The notes under the pieces: model-generated
Database searches by the model: none
What the model saw: only the letters and a program-made list of their open reading frames with translations
Told to the model about the DNA's origin: nothing
Translations under genes and position numbers: made by a program
Source of the DNA: DATHTS01 sp965219305
Lineage (GTDB): Bacteria; Acidobacteriota; Blastocatellia; Pyrinomonadales; Pyrinomonadaceae
Direction: 5' to 3'
DNA length: 64,000 bases
NCBI GenBank assembly: GCA_965219305.1
Contig: OZ244725.1
Coordinates: 4,154,001 to 4,218,000, forward strand
Shown: positions 50,631 to 59,282 of the stretch, in pieces
How the letters are laid out: each line of letters opens with the position of its first letter
Numbering within the stretch: the first letter of the stretch is position 1

Positions 50631-52253
50631 CTACTCCGAACCGTTTTCCTGCAGTCGTTCTCCGCGAATTTTGAATTCTTCGATGTCAACGAGCGAGAGA
50701 TATTTTCTGATTAAATCCTCGTCAAATTCGGCGTGCCGGTTCATTTTATTAAGTAATGTTCGCTGGTGTTCGAGCATTTTTACATAGACATTTTTGTAAT
50801 TTTCCAGCGCGGCTTTTTCTTCGGCGACATTTGTTTCCGTCAGTTGACGTTCAAAAAAGTTCAAATTAATCTGCATTCGTTCAAATAAATTTTTCAAATT
50901 CTCGTTTTGTGCCAGTTGTTCGCCGTAATTTTCGTTTAAGAATTCGGACGAATACATTGCGATTTTCTTTTGCAGAATTATTTCCTGTTTCGGTTGGGAG
51001 ATTTTGCTGTATCTGTCTTCCGGTTTTATTTTGCGAATCACCCACGGAAGCGTTAAACCCTGGAAAACCAACGTCATCAAAATAACGATGAAGGTTATAA
51101 AAAGAATCAAATTGCGAAACGGGAACGCCTGCGTGTCGCTGATGTAAACCGGAATCGAAAGCGCGGCGGCGAGCGAGATTACGCCGCGAAGTCCTGCCCA
51201 ACCGAAAATTACCGGATTTCGCCAACCCGGATTATCGTCCGCGACGGTGATAAAATTGCTCATTATTCTGGTGAAAACCGAAGTTCCCAAAGTTGAAAGC
51301 AAGCGCGTAGTTATTAGCAAAATTGAAATAGCGAGTCCGTAAAAAATAGCTCTGCCCAAACTAATGTCGCCAAGTTGTTCGGTAATAACAGGCAATTGCA
51401 GACCGATGAGCAGAAAGATCAAACCGTTGAGGAGAAACACGAGATTTGTCCAGACATTTACGCCTTCGATGCGGCTGCGATAGGAAAGCATCGTCTGGCG
51501 TTGGCTCGACAGAAAAAGTCCGCCGCTGACGACCGCGAGAACGCCCGAATATTCAAAATGTTCGGCGGCGAAATACATACAATACGGCGTGACGAGCGTG
51601 AGAACGATTTCGATGCTCGTCGTCGTCGGCAGAAAGCGGTGAATCAGGTAGAAAATTAATCCGATGAAAAGTCCGATGGCAACGCCCATTATCACGACGA
51701 GGAAAAATTCTCCGACGGCTTGCGATAAATAAAATTGTCCCGTGATGACCGCCGCCAATGCGAAACGAAAAACGATCAGCGACGAAGCGTCATTGAGCAA
51801 ACCTTCGCCTTCGACAATACTGACGAATGATTTCGGGACATCAACGCGCCGCATCACGGTCGTCGCGGCAACCGCATCGGGCGGCGAAATTATTCCGCCG
51901 AGCAGAAATCCCAATGCCAGCGTAAATCCCGGAATCAGCCAACTGGAAAAAACCGCCACGACACACGAAGTTATAATGACAATCGGAAACGCAAAACCCG
52001 TAATCAGCCGCCGCCATTTCCAAAATTCTTTCCACGAAACCTGCCACGCCGCTTCGTAAAGCAGAGGCGGCAGAAAAATAAGAAAAACGAGTTCGGGATC
52101 AATCGTGATATGCGAAAAAACGCTGATAAAACTAAGCGCGAGTCCGCCCAAAACCAGCACGATCGGATAAGCCACACGCAATTTGTTGGCGAGCATTACC
52201 AACGCCAGAATAATTAAAATCAGGTAAACATATTGGATTAAAATGTTTTCCAT
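50631..52253 (-). CDS. Na+/H+ antiporter, CPA1 family
   Basis: A 540-residue inner-membrane exchanger with about twelve helices (residues 1-410). Ion-binding segments are LLGGIISPPDAVAATTVMRR and VEGEGLLNDASSLIVFRFAL, as in NhaP/NHE antiporters. The C-terminal about 120 residues are cytoplasmic and helical (KIAMYSSEFLNENYGEQL...), a regulatory tail. A strong hairpin upstream isolates it from the AKR remnant. Confidence 0.93.
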   Translation of the reverse strand: MENILIQYVYLILIILALVMLANKLRVAYPIVLVLGGLALSFISVFSHITIDPELVFLIFLPPLLYEAAWQVSWKEFWKWRRLITGFAFPIVIITSCVVAVFSSWLIPGFTLALGFLLGGIISPPDAVAATTVMRRVDVPKSFVSIVEGEGLLNDASSLIVFRFALAAVITGQFYLSQAVGEFFLVVIMGVAIGLFIGLIFYLIHRFLPTTTSIEIVLTLVTPYCMYFAAEHFEYSGVLAVVSGGLFLSSQRQTMLSYRSRIEGVNVWTNLVFLLNGLIFLLIGLQLPVITEQLGDISLGRAIFYGLAISILLITTRLLSTLGTSVFTRIMSNFITVADDNPGWRNPVIFGWAGLRGVISLAAALSIPVYISDTQAFPFRNLILFITFIVILMTLVFQGLTLPWVIRKIKPEDRYSKISQPKQEIILQKKIAMYSSEFLNENYGEQLAQNENLKNLFERMQINLNFFERQLTETNVAEEKAALENYKNVYVKMLEHQRTLLNKMNRHAEFDEDLIRKYLSLVDIEEFKIRGERLQENGSE

Positions 52254-52268
52254 AGATGAAAATAAAAG

Positions 52269-52307
52269 TATAAGCTAAAAATCGAATTCTTCGATTTTTA
52301 GCTTATA
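52269..52307 (-). terminator. Terminator between the AKR remnant and the antiporter
   Basis: Perfect 18-bp arms (52269-52286 and 52290-52307, TATAAGCTAAAAATCGAA) with a 3-base loop are followed on the minus strand by CTTTTATTTTC. It lies 16 bp before the antiporter start. Confidence 0.78.
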
Positions 52308-52355
52308 TAAAAACAACTCGAAAATTTTTACAAGAAATTAACGGTTGATCATTTT

Positions 52356-52671
52356 CTACGCGGCTTCGGAATAACGCGCGCCTTTTACGTCAATTTGTTT
52401 CGACAAAATTGATGTTAAATCCGAATTTTGTCGCAATGATGACATTTTCGCGTAATCCTTCGAGTGCTTCGCCGACAAGTTTTTCATTTGTAAACGGTCC
52501 GTAAACTTCCGCCGTATCGAAAAACGTCACGCCGCGTTCGACCGCCGCACGAATCAGCGCGATTCCGTCCTTTGTCTCCATCGCCGGACCCAAGCCGAAG
52601 CTCATTCCCATACAGCCCAAACCGAGAGCCGAAACTTCCAAACCGCTTTTTCCCAGATTTCGTTTTTGCAT
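52356..52671 (-). pseudogene. Aldo/keto reductase with large internal deletion
   Basis: The first about 88 codons are an intact AKR start (NLGKSGLEVSALGLGCMGMS, FFDTAEVYGPFTNEKLVGEAL with catalytic Asp/Tyr, ENVIIATKFGF). The frame then stops at 52390. In another frame the sequence continues SKQIDVKGARYSEAA-stop (to 52356), which matches the C-terminus of full-length AKRs of about 330 residues. About 230 codons are therefore missing from the middle. Divergent from the damaged AraC gene, a common regulator-target pair. Confidence 0.82.
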
Positions 52672-52852
52672 AATTTATCCAAATATAATTTCTTTCTCAC
52701 AGACAGATTTAATGTTATTAGCCGCTGTTTGATTGTGATTATATGACTTTCAAGCACGAGGCGTTATAACAATCCTCGCAAAGATTTGGACGATTCTGCA
52801 AAAACTCGTCTTTCGGCGTGATTATCGAAAACAAAAATATTAGTATGATTTT

Positions 52853-53639
52853 ATGAGCCATGAAACAGATTTTCAGCGGCAGAGAATGGAGATTTATCGC
52901 GCCGAACTTGTCGAGCGAATGAGTCGCGCCGTTCCCGAAGATAATGTGATCGAAGTTTTTCCCGGAGTTTTTATTGCGCGTTCGTCAAAAATTACCGAAA
53001 AGTTTCACACGGTTTACCCGGCTGCCTTTTGTATTATCGCACAGGACAGTAAAACGGTGCTTTTAAGTGATGAAGTTTTCCGCTACGATTCGGGACATTA
53101 TCTGATTTCAACAGTCGAATTGCCCGTCATCAGCCGTGTTGCCGAAGCGTCGGAAGAAAAACCTTATTTGAGTTTTCGCATAAATCTCGATCCGTCAATC
53201 GTCGCGTCGGTGATGATGGAATCGCGCGTCGAAATCAAAAAATCCGCTGTAAATATCAAAGCAATGGATGTCAGTCCGATTGATGCCGATCTGCTCGATG
53301 CGGTCGTGCGTCTCGCAAGACTTTTAGAATCGCCGGAACAAATCCAAATTCTCGCGCCGCTCATCATCCGCGAAATTGTTTATCGTCTTTTGAACGGCGC
53401 ACAAGGCGCACGGCTCAATTATCTTTTAACCGGCGAAGGCGACACCAAACGCATTTCAAAAGCCGTCAAACAACTGCGCTATTGACCAGCCATTAAGAAT
53501 CGAAACAATTGCCCGTGAACTCGGAATGAGCGTTTCCGGTTTTCATCATCATTTCAAATCTATGACCGCGATGAGTCCGCTGCAGTTTCAAAAACAAATT
53601 CGTCTGCAAGAAGCGCGTCGTTTAATGCTCGGCGAAGAT
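52853..53639 (+). pseudogene. AraC-family regulator (AraC_N type), frameshifted and truncated
   Basis: Residues 1-210 form an AraC_N ligand domain (FCIIAQDSKTVLLSDEVFRYDSGHYLISTVELPVISRV). At 53483 an extra base causes TGA; without it the frame continues DQPLRIETIARELGMSVSGF then HHHFKSMTAMSPLQFQKQIR, the first HTH of AraC, to LMLGED at 53639. There the gene ends abruptly: the second HTH is replaced by an XisH sequence. It probably regulated the divergent AKR gene, as YqhC-type regulators do. Confidence 0.85.
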
Positions 53640-54045
53640 TTATTTCACGATAACGTTAAAACTGCTCTTACTCAAAGACGGTTGGAAAATCACAAATGAT
53701 CCGCTCGCTTTAAAATGGGAAGCGCGAAATCTTTATGTTGATCTGGGCGGTGAAAAGATTTTTGCGGCAGAAAGAGGTGAGCAGAAAATTGCCGTCGAGA
53801 TAAAAAGTTTTATCAGCGTTTCCAAAGTCAAAGATTTAGAAAACGCGCTCGGTCAATATTTTCTTTATCTCATCGTATTGCGCGAAAAAGAACCGGAACG
53901 CAAACTTTATCTGGCGGTTGCGGAAGAGATTTTTCTGGACTTTTTTCACGAAAAAGATTTAGGCGGACTTGTTACGACGGGTTATAATTTATCAATAATA
54001 GTTTTTAATCCGGCGACTGAGGAAATTGTGCGATGGATAAATTAA
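53640..54045 (+). pseudogene. xisH: XisH-family gene, 5-prime truncated and frameshifted
   Basis: Starting within the AraC remnant, the sequence reads LFHDNVKTAL, gains one base near 53670, and continues LKDGWKITNDPLALKWEARN then YVDLGGEKIFAAERGEQKIA and VEIKSFISVSKVKDLENALG to a stop at 54043-54045. Comparison with the second copy shows that the start (MPAKD) is missing. XisH proteins have a PD-(D/E)xK-like fold (the E-x-K in VEIKSF); in Anabaena XisH and XisI are needed for fdxN-element excision. The end overlaps xisI by 13 bases. Confidence 0.85.
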
Positions 54046-54371
54046 AAAATTACCGAAATATCATCAAAGAGATTTTGAAAGACTACGCCGAAATTTCAAA
54101 TTCGGCTGACGGCGAAGCGAAAACCACGACGGTTTTTGATGAGCCGAATCACAGATATTTGTTATTGACTTACGGGCGCGAAAATAAAAAGCGCGTGCAT
54201 TCGTGTTGGGTTGATGTAGAAATTACAAACGAAAAATTTTACATCCATTTCGACGGCACGGAAGACGGAATCGCATCCGAGTTGTTGAAAAGAGATGTGC
54301 CGAAAAGTGATATTGTTCTCGCCTTCAAATCTCCTGAAATGCGGAAATATACCGAATTTGCTTTAGCTTAA
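54033..54371 (+). CDS. xisI: XisI-family protein, first copy
   Basis: A 112-residue XisI protein (MDKLKNYRNIIKEILKDYAE, DEPNHRYLLLTYGRENKKRVHSCWVDVEI, IHFDGTEDGIASELLKRDVPKSDIVLAFKSPEMRKYTEFA). Typical length and sequence. Its ATG overlaps the end of the XisH remnant by 13 bases, the same overlap as in the second pair. Its frame is intact. Confidence 0.93.
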   Translation: MDKLKNYRNIIKEILKDYAEISNSADGEAKTTTVFDEPNHRYLLLTYGRENKKRVHSCWVDVEITNEKFYIHFDGTEDGIASELLKRDVPKSDIVLAFKSPEMRKYTEFALA

Positions 54372-54401
54372 TCAGAATTTGAAGTAACCGGAACTAAAAT
54401 T

Positions 54402-54818
54402 ATGCCCGCCAAAGATTTATTTCACGATAGTGTAAGAAACGCACTTGAAAAAGACGGTTGGACGATAACCGCCGATCCATATACTTTGGTTTAGGACAAA
54501 GATTCTTTATTTGTTGATCCGGCGGCGGAAAGATTTATTGCGGCGGAGAAGGAAAACGAAAAGATCGCGGTTGAAATCAAAAATTTTGTCGGGCGTTCAA
54601 AAACAGCCGAGTTGGAACAGGCACTCGGACAGTTTTCGTTGTATTATTCTGTTATGCAGCGCACGGACGCTGAACGCAAATTATATTTGGCTGTGCCGGA
54701 CACGGTTTTTACGGATTTATTTGAAGGCGAAAAAGGCGAGATCGTAATGAGCGACGAAAGATTGAAAGTCTTTTGTTTTTCAGCCGAAAGCGAGGAGATT
54801 TTGAAATGGAAAAGATAG
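54402..54818 (+). pseudogene. xisH: XisH-family gene, second copy, with in-frame TAG
   Basis: From ATG 54402 the frame reads MPAKDLFHDSVRNALEKDGW then TITADPYTLV, then TAG at 54492-54494, then DKDSLFVDPAAERFIAAEKE and EKIAVEIKNFVGRSKTAELE onward without another stop to 54818 (139 codons). The TAG stands where a Trp codon is likely (W to amber). A shorter product could restart downstream, but no good start is seen. The nuclease-like EIK is after the stop. The end overlaps xisI by 13 bases. Confidence 0.85.
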
Positions 54819-55159
54819 AAACATTGCGCGATGCGGTGAAAAAATCTTTACTGGAATGGAAGGAATTTCTAACGCCTCGAATCGAACCGGAAGATCAGAA
54901 ACTCGAAGCGAAAACAGTTTTCGATGATGAAAATGACAGTTATCTGCTGTTATATTCGGGTTGGAAGGCAAATCAGCGCGTTCACAGTTTGCTGATTCAC
55001 ATCGAGATCATCGGTGATAAAATCTGGATTCAGGAAGACAACACCGAAGAAGGAATTGCGACGGATTTGGAAAAATTCGGCGTTCCGAAAAGCGACATCG
55101 TGCTTGGTTTTCAACCGCCGAAACTCAGACCTTATACGGAATATGCATCAACAGTTTAA
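54806..55159 (+). CDS. xisI: XisI-family protein, second copy
   Basis: A 117-residue XisI protein (VFDDENDSYLLLYSGWKANQ, RVHSLLIHIEIIGDKIWIQEDNTEEGIATDLEKFGVPKSDIVLGFQPPKLRPYTEYA), about half identical to the first by eye. The start ATG 54806 overlaps the xisH stop by 13 bases. The frame is intact. Confidence 0.93.
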   Translation: MEKIETLRDAVKKSLLEWKEFLTPRIEPEDQKLEAKTVFDDENDSYLLLYSGWKANQRVHSLLIHIEIIGDKIWIQEDNTEEGIATDLEKFGVPKSDIVLGFQPPKLRPYTEYASTV

Positions 55160-55162
55160 ATT

Positions 55163-56152
55163 ATGTCTCAACCACGTTATCAAATTTTTGTAAGTTCCAC
55201 TTTCAAAGATTTACAAGAAGAAAGACAAGCAGTTTTAAAAGCAATTTTAGAACTTAATCAGTTTCCTGCTGGAATGGAAATTTTCCCTGCCGTAAATGAT
55301 ACGGCGTGGGAACATATAGAAAAAGTGATTAAGGATTCAGATTATTATGTGTTAATTATCGGTGGAAAATATGGTTCAATTGATTCGGGAAGTGGTCTGA
55401 GTTATACGGAAAAAGAATATGAATTTGCTGTTTCTCAAAATATCCCAGTTTTGGCATTTACTCACTCAGATGAAAATAGCATTGAAGTTGGAAAGGCGGA
55501 AATGGATTCCGAACTCCGTGATAAACTAAATAAATTCAAGCAAAAAGTTGGCAATAAACATCACTGGAAATACTGGAAATCTATTAACGAACTAAAAGCA
55601 AATGTTTTATCTAGTTTGGCAATGGCTTTTGCAACTAATCCGCAAACTGGTTGGGTAAAAGCAGGTAGCATTGATAAAGAAGAACTTTTGGAGCAATTCG
55701 CAAAGCTGCAAAAAAAGTTAGATGAACTGCACATAGAAAATAAAAAATTGAAACAAATAGTTTCTTCAAGAGATAACTATATTATTTCTCAAGGTGATAA
55801 GGAAATTTTTTTTAATCCTTCAAAAGATTATTTTAGCAGCCATCAAATAGTGATTAGTTGGAATTCATTTTTTTTGGAAGTCGCTCGCATTTTAGTTGAT
55901 AAAGCAAAACTTTGGAATTACTACTTTATGGAAGAATTAACAAAGAGCCTATTTTCCAATTACCAAATTGTTGAACTTGCCGAGCCTGATGAAGCCGATA
56001 TTGTTAAACCGGAAACTGCAATGAACCAACTTGTAGCTCTTGATTTGATAAAAGCTTCATTTGATAGAAAAGAAAATTTATGTTGGGCATTAACAGAAAA
56101 AGGAAGAAAAGTTTACTCTCTACAAACAGCTATTAAATTTAAAGAGGATTAG
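55163..56152 (+). CDS. DUF4062-domain protein
   Basis: A 329-residue protein. Residues about 5-85 are a DUF4062 domain: QIFVSSTFKDLQEERQAVLKAI, GMEIFPA and DSDYYVLIIGGKYGSID...SYTEKEYEFA, a TIR/nucleoside-deoxyribosyltransferase-like fold. A coiled coil follows (KEELLEQFAKLQKKLDELHIENKKLKQ, about 172-200) and a C-terminal winged-helix-like region. The gene is visibly more AT-rich than its neighbours, suggesting transfer. DUF4062 occurs in predicted anti-phage and STAND proteins; function here unknown. It starts 3 bp after xisI. Confidence 0.85.
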   Translation: MSQPRYQIFVSSTFKDLQEERQAVLKAILELNQFPAGMEIFPAVNDTAWEHIEKVIKDSDYYVLIIGGKYGSIDSGSGLSYTEKEYEFAVSQNIPVLAFTHSDENSIEVGKAEMDSELRDKLNKFKQKVGNKHHWKYWKSINELKANVLSSLAMAFATNPQTGWVKAGSIDKEELLEQFAKLQKKLDELHIENKKLKQIVSSRDNYIISQGDKEIFFNPSKDYFSSHQIVISWNSFFLEVARILVDKAKLWNYYFMEELTKSLFSNYQIVELAEPDEADIVKPETAMNQLVALDLIKASFDRKENLCWALTEKGRKVYSLQTAIKFKED

Positions 56153-56176
56153 TTGCAAAAATTAAATTTTTATCAG

Positions 56177-57469
56177 ATGAAACTTTTAATCACTAACGGT
56201 CATTTGATTGACCCGAACGAAAATCAGAACAGCGGAAAGAATCTGTTGATCGAAGACGGAAAAGTTACGGCGTGGCTTTCGGCAAATGAAACTGCGCCGG
56301 AAGATGCGGAGGTTTTTGATGCTTCGGGAATGATCGTCGCGCCGGGATTTATTGATCTGCACGTTCATCTGCGCGAGCCGGGACAGGAACATAAGGAAAC
56401 TATCGCGTCGGGTTGTGCGGCGGCGGTCGCGGGCGGTTGGACGAGCGTCTGCCCGATGCCGAATACAACGCCGATCAATGATAATGCGGCGATCACGCGC
56501 TATATGATCGAGCAGGCGGAACACGCGGGACTGGCGAATGTTTTTCCGATCGGCGCGATCACGAAATCTTCGGACGGGAAAGAGCTTGCCGAAATGGGCG
56601 AGATGAAGGCGGCGGGCGCGGTGGCGGTTTCCGATGACGGGCGACCTGTGCCGAACGCCGGAATGATGCGGCGGGCGATGGAATATGCGACGGATTTCGG
56701 TCTGCCGGTGATTGACCATTGCGAAGATAAATCGCTGTCGTCGGGCGGCGTGATGCACGAAGGGAAAATCTCGCTTTTGTTGGGATTAAAAGGAATGCCT
56801 GCGTTGGCGGAAGAAGTTGATGCGGTCAGAGATATAATTCTGGCGAAGGAAACGGGAGCGCATATTCACATCGCGCACGTTTCCACGAAAGGCGCGATTG
56901 AAGCAGTGCGGCGGGCGAAAAATGAAGGAATAAATGTAACTTGCGAAGTTACGCCGCATCATTTTACGCTGACCGATTCGGCGGTCGAAGGTTATGACAC
57001 GAACACGAAAATGTCGCCGCCATTGAGAAGCGAAAAACATCTCGAAGCGATCATTGAAGGCTTAAAAGACGGCACAATTGATGCGATTGCGACCGATCAC
57101 GCGCCGCATCACGCGGACGAAAAATCTTTTGAATACGACCGCGCACCATTCGGAATTACCGGACTTGAAACGGCAATCGGTCTGGCGTTTAACGAACTCG
57201 TTCACAAGGGAATTATTGATCTGCAAAAACTCGTCGAGCTTTGTTCGGCGAATCCGGCGAAAATTTTTAATTTGAAAGATCGTGGAACTTTGAAGGTCGG
57301 TTCGATTGCGGACGTTACGATAATTGATCCCGAACTCGTCTGGACTTATTACAACGCCGATTCAAAATCTAAGTCTAAGAATTCACCGTTTGACGGTTGG
57401 GAATTTACGGGCGGAGTCGTCGCCACGATTGTCGGCGGGAAGATCGTTTTTGAAAGAAATCAAAATTAG
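56177..57469 (+). CDS. pyrC: Dihydroorotase, class I
   Basis: A 430-residue zinc amidohydrolase that closes carbamoyl-aspartate to dihydroorotate in pyrimidine synthesis. Metal ligands are in DLHVHLREPGQEHKET, IDHCEDKSL and HIAHVSTKGA; catalytic Asp in IATDHAPHHADEK. I start at ATG 56177 rather than a TTG 24 bases upstream. Type I (long) form. It converges with tRNA-Leu. Confidence 0.95.
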   Translation: MKLLITNGHLIDPNENQNSGKNLLIEDGKVTAWLSANETAPEDAEVFDASGMIVAPGFIDLHVHLREPGQEHKETIASGCAAAVAGGWTSVCPMPNTTPINDNAAITRYMIEQAEHAGLANVFPIGAITKSSDGKELAEMGEMKAAGAVAVSDDGRPVPNAGMMRRAMEYATDFGLPVIDHCEDKSLSSGGVMHEGKISLLLGLKGMPALAEEVDAVRDIILAKETGAHIHIAHVSTKGAIEAVRRAKNEGINVTCEVTPHHFTLTDSAVEGYDTNTKMSPPLRSEKHLEAIIEGLKDGTIDAIATDHAPHHADEKSFEYDRAPFGITGLETAIGLAFNELVHKGIIDLQKLVELCSANPAKIFNLKDRGTLKVGSIADVTIIDPELVWTYYNADSKSKSKNSPFDGWEFTGGVVATIVGGKIVFERNQN

Positions 57470-57490
57470 TTGGAAGAAATTAGGAAAAGA

Positions 57491-57577
57491 TGGTGCGGAC
57501 GAATGGAATCGAACCATCACGAGCGTTAGCTCACAGGCTTCTGAGACCTGCGCGTCTACCAGTTCCGCCACGTCCGC
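57491..57577 (-). tRNA. tRNA-Leu (CAG anticodon)
   Basis: A class II tRNA on the minus strand: acceptor GCGGACG / CGTCCGC, anticodon stem CAGGT/GCCTG and loop CTCAGAA (anticodon CAG), long variable arm TGAGCTAACGCTCG, T arm GATGG-TTCGATT-CCATT, discriminator A and encoded CCA at 57493-57491. It reads CUG. Confidence 0.95.
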
Positions 57578-57694
57578 ACGGGCAATTTGGAATCATACAA
57601 ATTTCACATCGAAAAGGCAATTGGCAAAACGTATCTTTAAATCAAAAATTTGCAGATTGTCAGAAATACCGGCGAATTTGGTATATTAAAAGAT

Positions 57695-58393
57695 GTGCAG
57701 AAAGCGACTTTACAAAATGATTTGGAACAAAACCTCGCTGAAATTCAGCGGAAAATAGAAAGCGCGGCGAGTAAAAGCGGTCGTGATCCGAACGAAATAA
57801 AGCTCGTCGCAGTCAGCAAAACTCATCCGGTTTCGACTTTGCGCGATGCAATTTCCGCCGGGGCGAAAATCTTGGGTGAAAATAAAGTTCAAGAAGCGGA
57901 ATCGAAAATCGAGGAAATCGGCGTTTCGGACTGCGAATGGCATCTTATCGGGCATCTGCAAAAAAACAAAGCGCGAAAGGCGGTTGAGCTTTTCGACGTA
58001 ATTCATTCGATTGACTCGATTGAACTTGCAAAACGGCTCGAGCGTATCTGTGTTGAGGAAGATCGCGCGGCATTGAAAGTTTTCGTGCAGGTTGATGTAG
58101 CGCGTGAAGAAACGAAGTCGGGAATTTTAGAAAATAATCTGCCGGAAATTATCGAATTTTTGCAAAATTGCGAGTGTTTGAAACTGGTCGGTTTGATGAT
58201 AATTCCGCCGTATTTCGAAGATGCCGAAAAAGTTCGCCCGTTTTTTGAAAAGCTGCGCGAAATTCGTGACGAGATTTTGCCGGACGGCGAACTTTCGATG
58301 GGAATGAGTCACGATTTTGAAATCGCCATCGAAGAAGGCGCGACTTTCGTGCGCGTCGGAACGGCGATTTTCGGCAGTAGAAATTATAGTTAA
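57695..58393 (+). CDS. YggS-family PLP homeostasis protein
   Basis: A 232-residue PLP-binding protein with the TIM-barrel fold of alanine racemase. The PLP Lys is in KLVAVSKTHPVS; other signatures are GENKVQEAESK, WHLIGHLQKNKARK, and GMSHDFEIAIEEGATFVRVGTAIFG. I choose GTG 57695; a -10-like TATATT (57682-57687) sits just 7 bases before it, so the mRNA may be leaderless. First of a yggS-yggT-yggU cluster. Confidence 0.93.
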   Translation: MQKATLQNDLEQNLAEIQRKIESAASKSGRDPNEIKLVAVSKTHPVSTLRDAISAGAKILGENKVQEAESKIEEIGVSDCEWHLIGHLQKNKARKAVELFDVIHSIDSIELAKRLERICVEEDRAALKVFVQVDVAREETKSGILENNLPEIIEFLQNCECLKLVGLMIIPPYFEDAEKVRPFFEKLREIRDEILPDGELSMGMSHDFEIAIEEGATFVRVGTAIFGSRNYS

Positions 58394-58399
58394 ATTATT

Positions 58400-58990
58400 A
58401 TGTTAGATGTTTTATTCCCTGTTATTCAGGGGTTTTTGGCTTTTATTGCGATATGTGTCATCATCTTGATGATCGTGCGTTTGATCTATAACTTCACCGA
58501 TCCGAATCCGTTCGGCGCGGTCGGCAGATTCGGTTACAATTTAAAGAAATTTACCGAAAAAATTGTTTATCCGTCAGCCGGAATTTTGCGGCAAATGCGG
58601 ATAAATACCAAATACGCGCCGGTTCTCACGATTATCGGGACGATCGTTATTTGTTTTTTTATCTTACAACTTTTTCACACCATATTTTTTACGATTGACG
58701 GCATTTCGGCTAATTTGATCGGCGGAAGTGTCATAAAAATTGTCGGTTTTCTGCTTTACGGACTTTTAGGATTGCTTTCGCTGGCGATAGTTATACGAAT
58801 AATTCTTTCGTGGGTCGTGCCGCTGACAAATCCGGCGTTGACGTTCCTGAGAAAAATGACCGATCCGATTCTCGAACCGTTTCGGCGAATCATTCCGTCG
58901 CTCGGAGCAATTGATATTTCACCGATTGTCGTTCTGCTTCTAATCGGATTTTTGCAGACGGCGGTGATGGGAGTTTTGATCGGTTCTTGA
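58400..58990 (+). CDS. YggT-family membrane protein
   Basis: A 196-residue inner-membrane protein with four hydrophobic helices and the YggT half-domain FLRKMTDPILEPFRRIIPSLGAIDISPIVVLLLIGFLQ. The N-terminal half is longer than a minimal YggT unit. It starts 6 bp after yggS and overlaps the YggU gene by 4 bases (TTGA). Implicated in osmotic stress in E. coli; function otherwise unknown. Confidence 0.88.
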   Translation: MLDVLFPVIQGFLAFIAICVIILMIVRLIYNFTDPNPFGAVGRFGYNLKKFTEKIVYPSAGILRQMRINTKYAPVLTIIGTIVICFFILQLFHTIFFTIDGISANLIGGSVIKIVGFLLYGLLGLLSLAIVIRIILSWVVPLTNPALTFLRKMTDPILEPFRRIIPSLGAIDISPIVVLLLIGFLQTAVMGVLIGS

Positions 58991-59274
58991 TAAATGTTAC
59001 CGAACAAGACGGTTTTTTAATTCTCGATGTCCGCGTCGTTCCGCGTGCCTCGAAAAGTGAAATAGTCGGGGAATTCGGCGGCGCGTTGAAGATAAGAATC
59101 TCTTCTCCGCCGGTTGACGGCGCGGCAAATGCAGAATTGATAAAACTTCTTTCAAAGAAATTCGGCGTTTCAAAAAGCAATGTCGAAATTATTTCCGGCG
59201 AAACTTCAAAATCAAAAAAAATTAAAATCTACCGATTGAATAAAAAAAGTTTTCTATCTAATTTAAACGGCTAG
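58987..59274 (+). CDS. DUF167 (YggU) family protein
   Basis: A 95-residue protein (FLILDVRVVPRASKSEIVGEF, LKIRISSPPVDGAANAELIKLLSKKFGVSKSNVEIISGETSKSKKI), the DUF167 signature. Start TTG overlaps the YggT stop (TTGA), which favours translational coupling. Role unknown. Confidence 0.9.
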   Translation: MINVTEQDGFLILDVRVVPRASKSEIVGEFGGALKIRISSPPVDGAANAELIKLLSKKFGVSKSNVEIISGETSKSKKIKIYRLNKKSFLSNLNG

Positions 59275-59282
59275 AACTTTAT

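Noticed and set aside
53640..55159. An excision element of fdxN type
   Set aside because: No site-specific recombinase gene and no matching direct repeats that would serve as attachment sites were seen around the xisHI genes.
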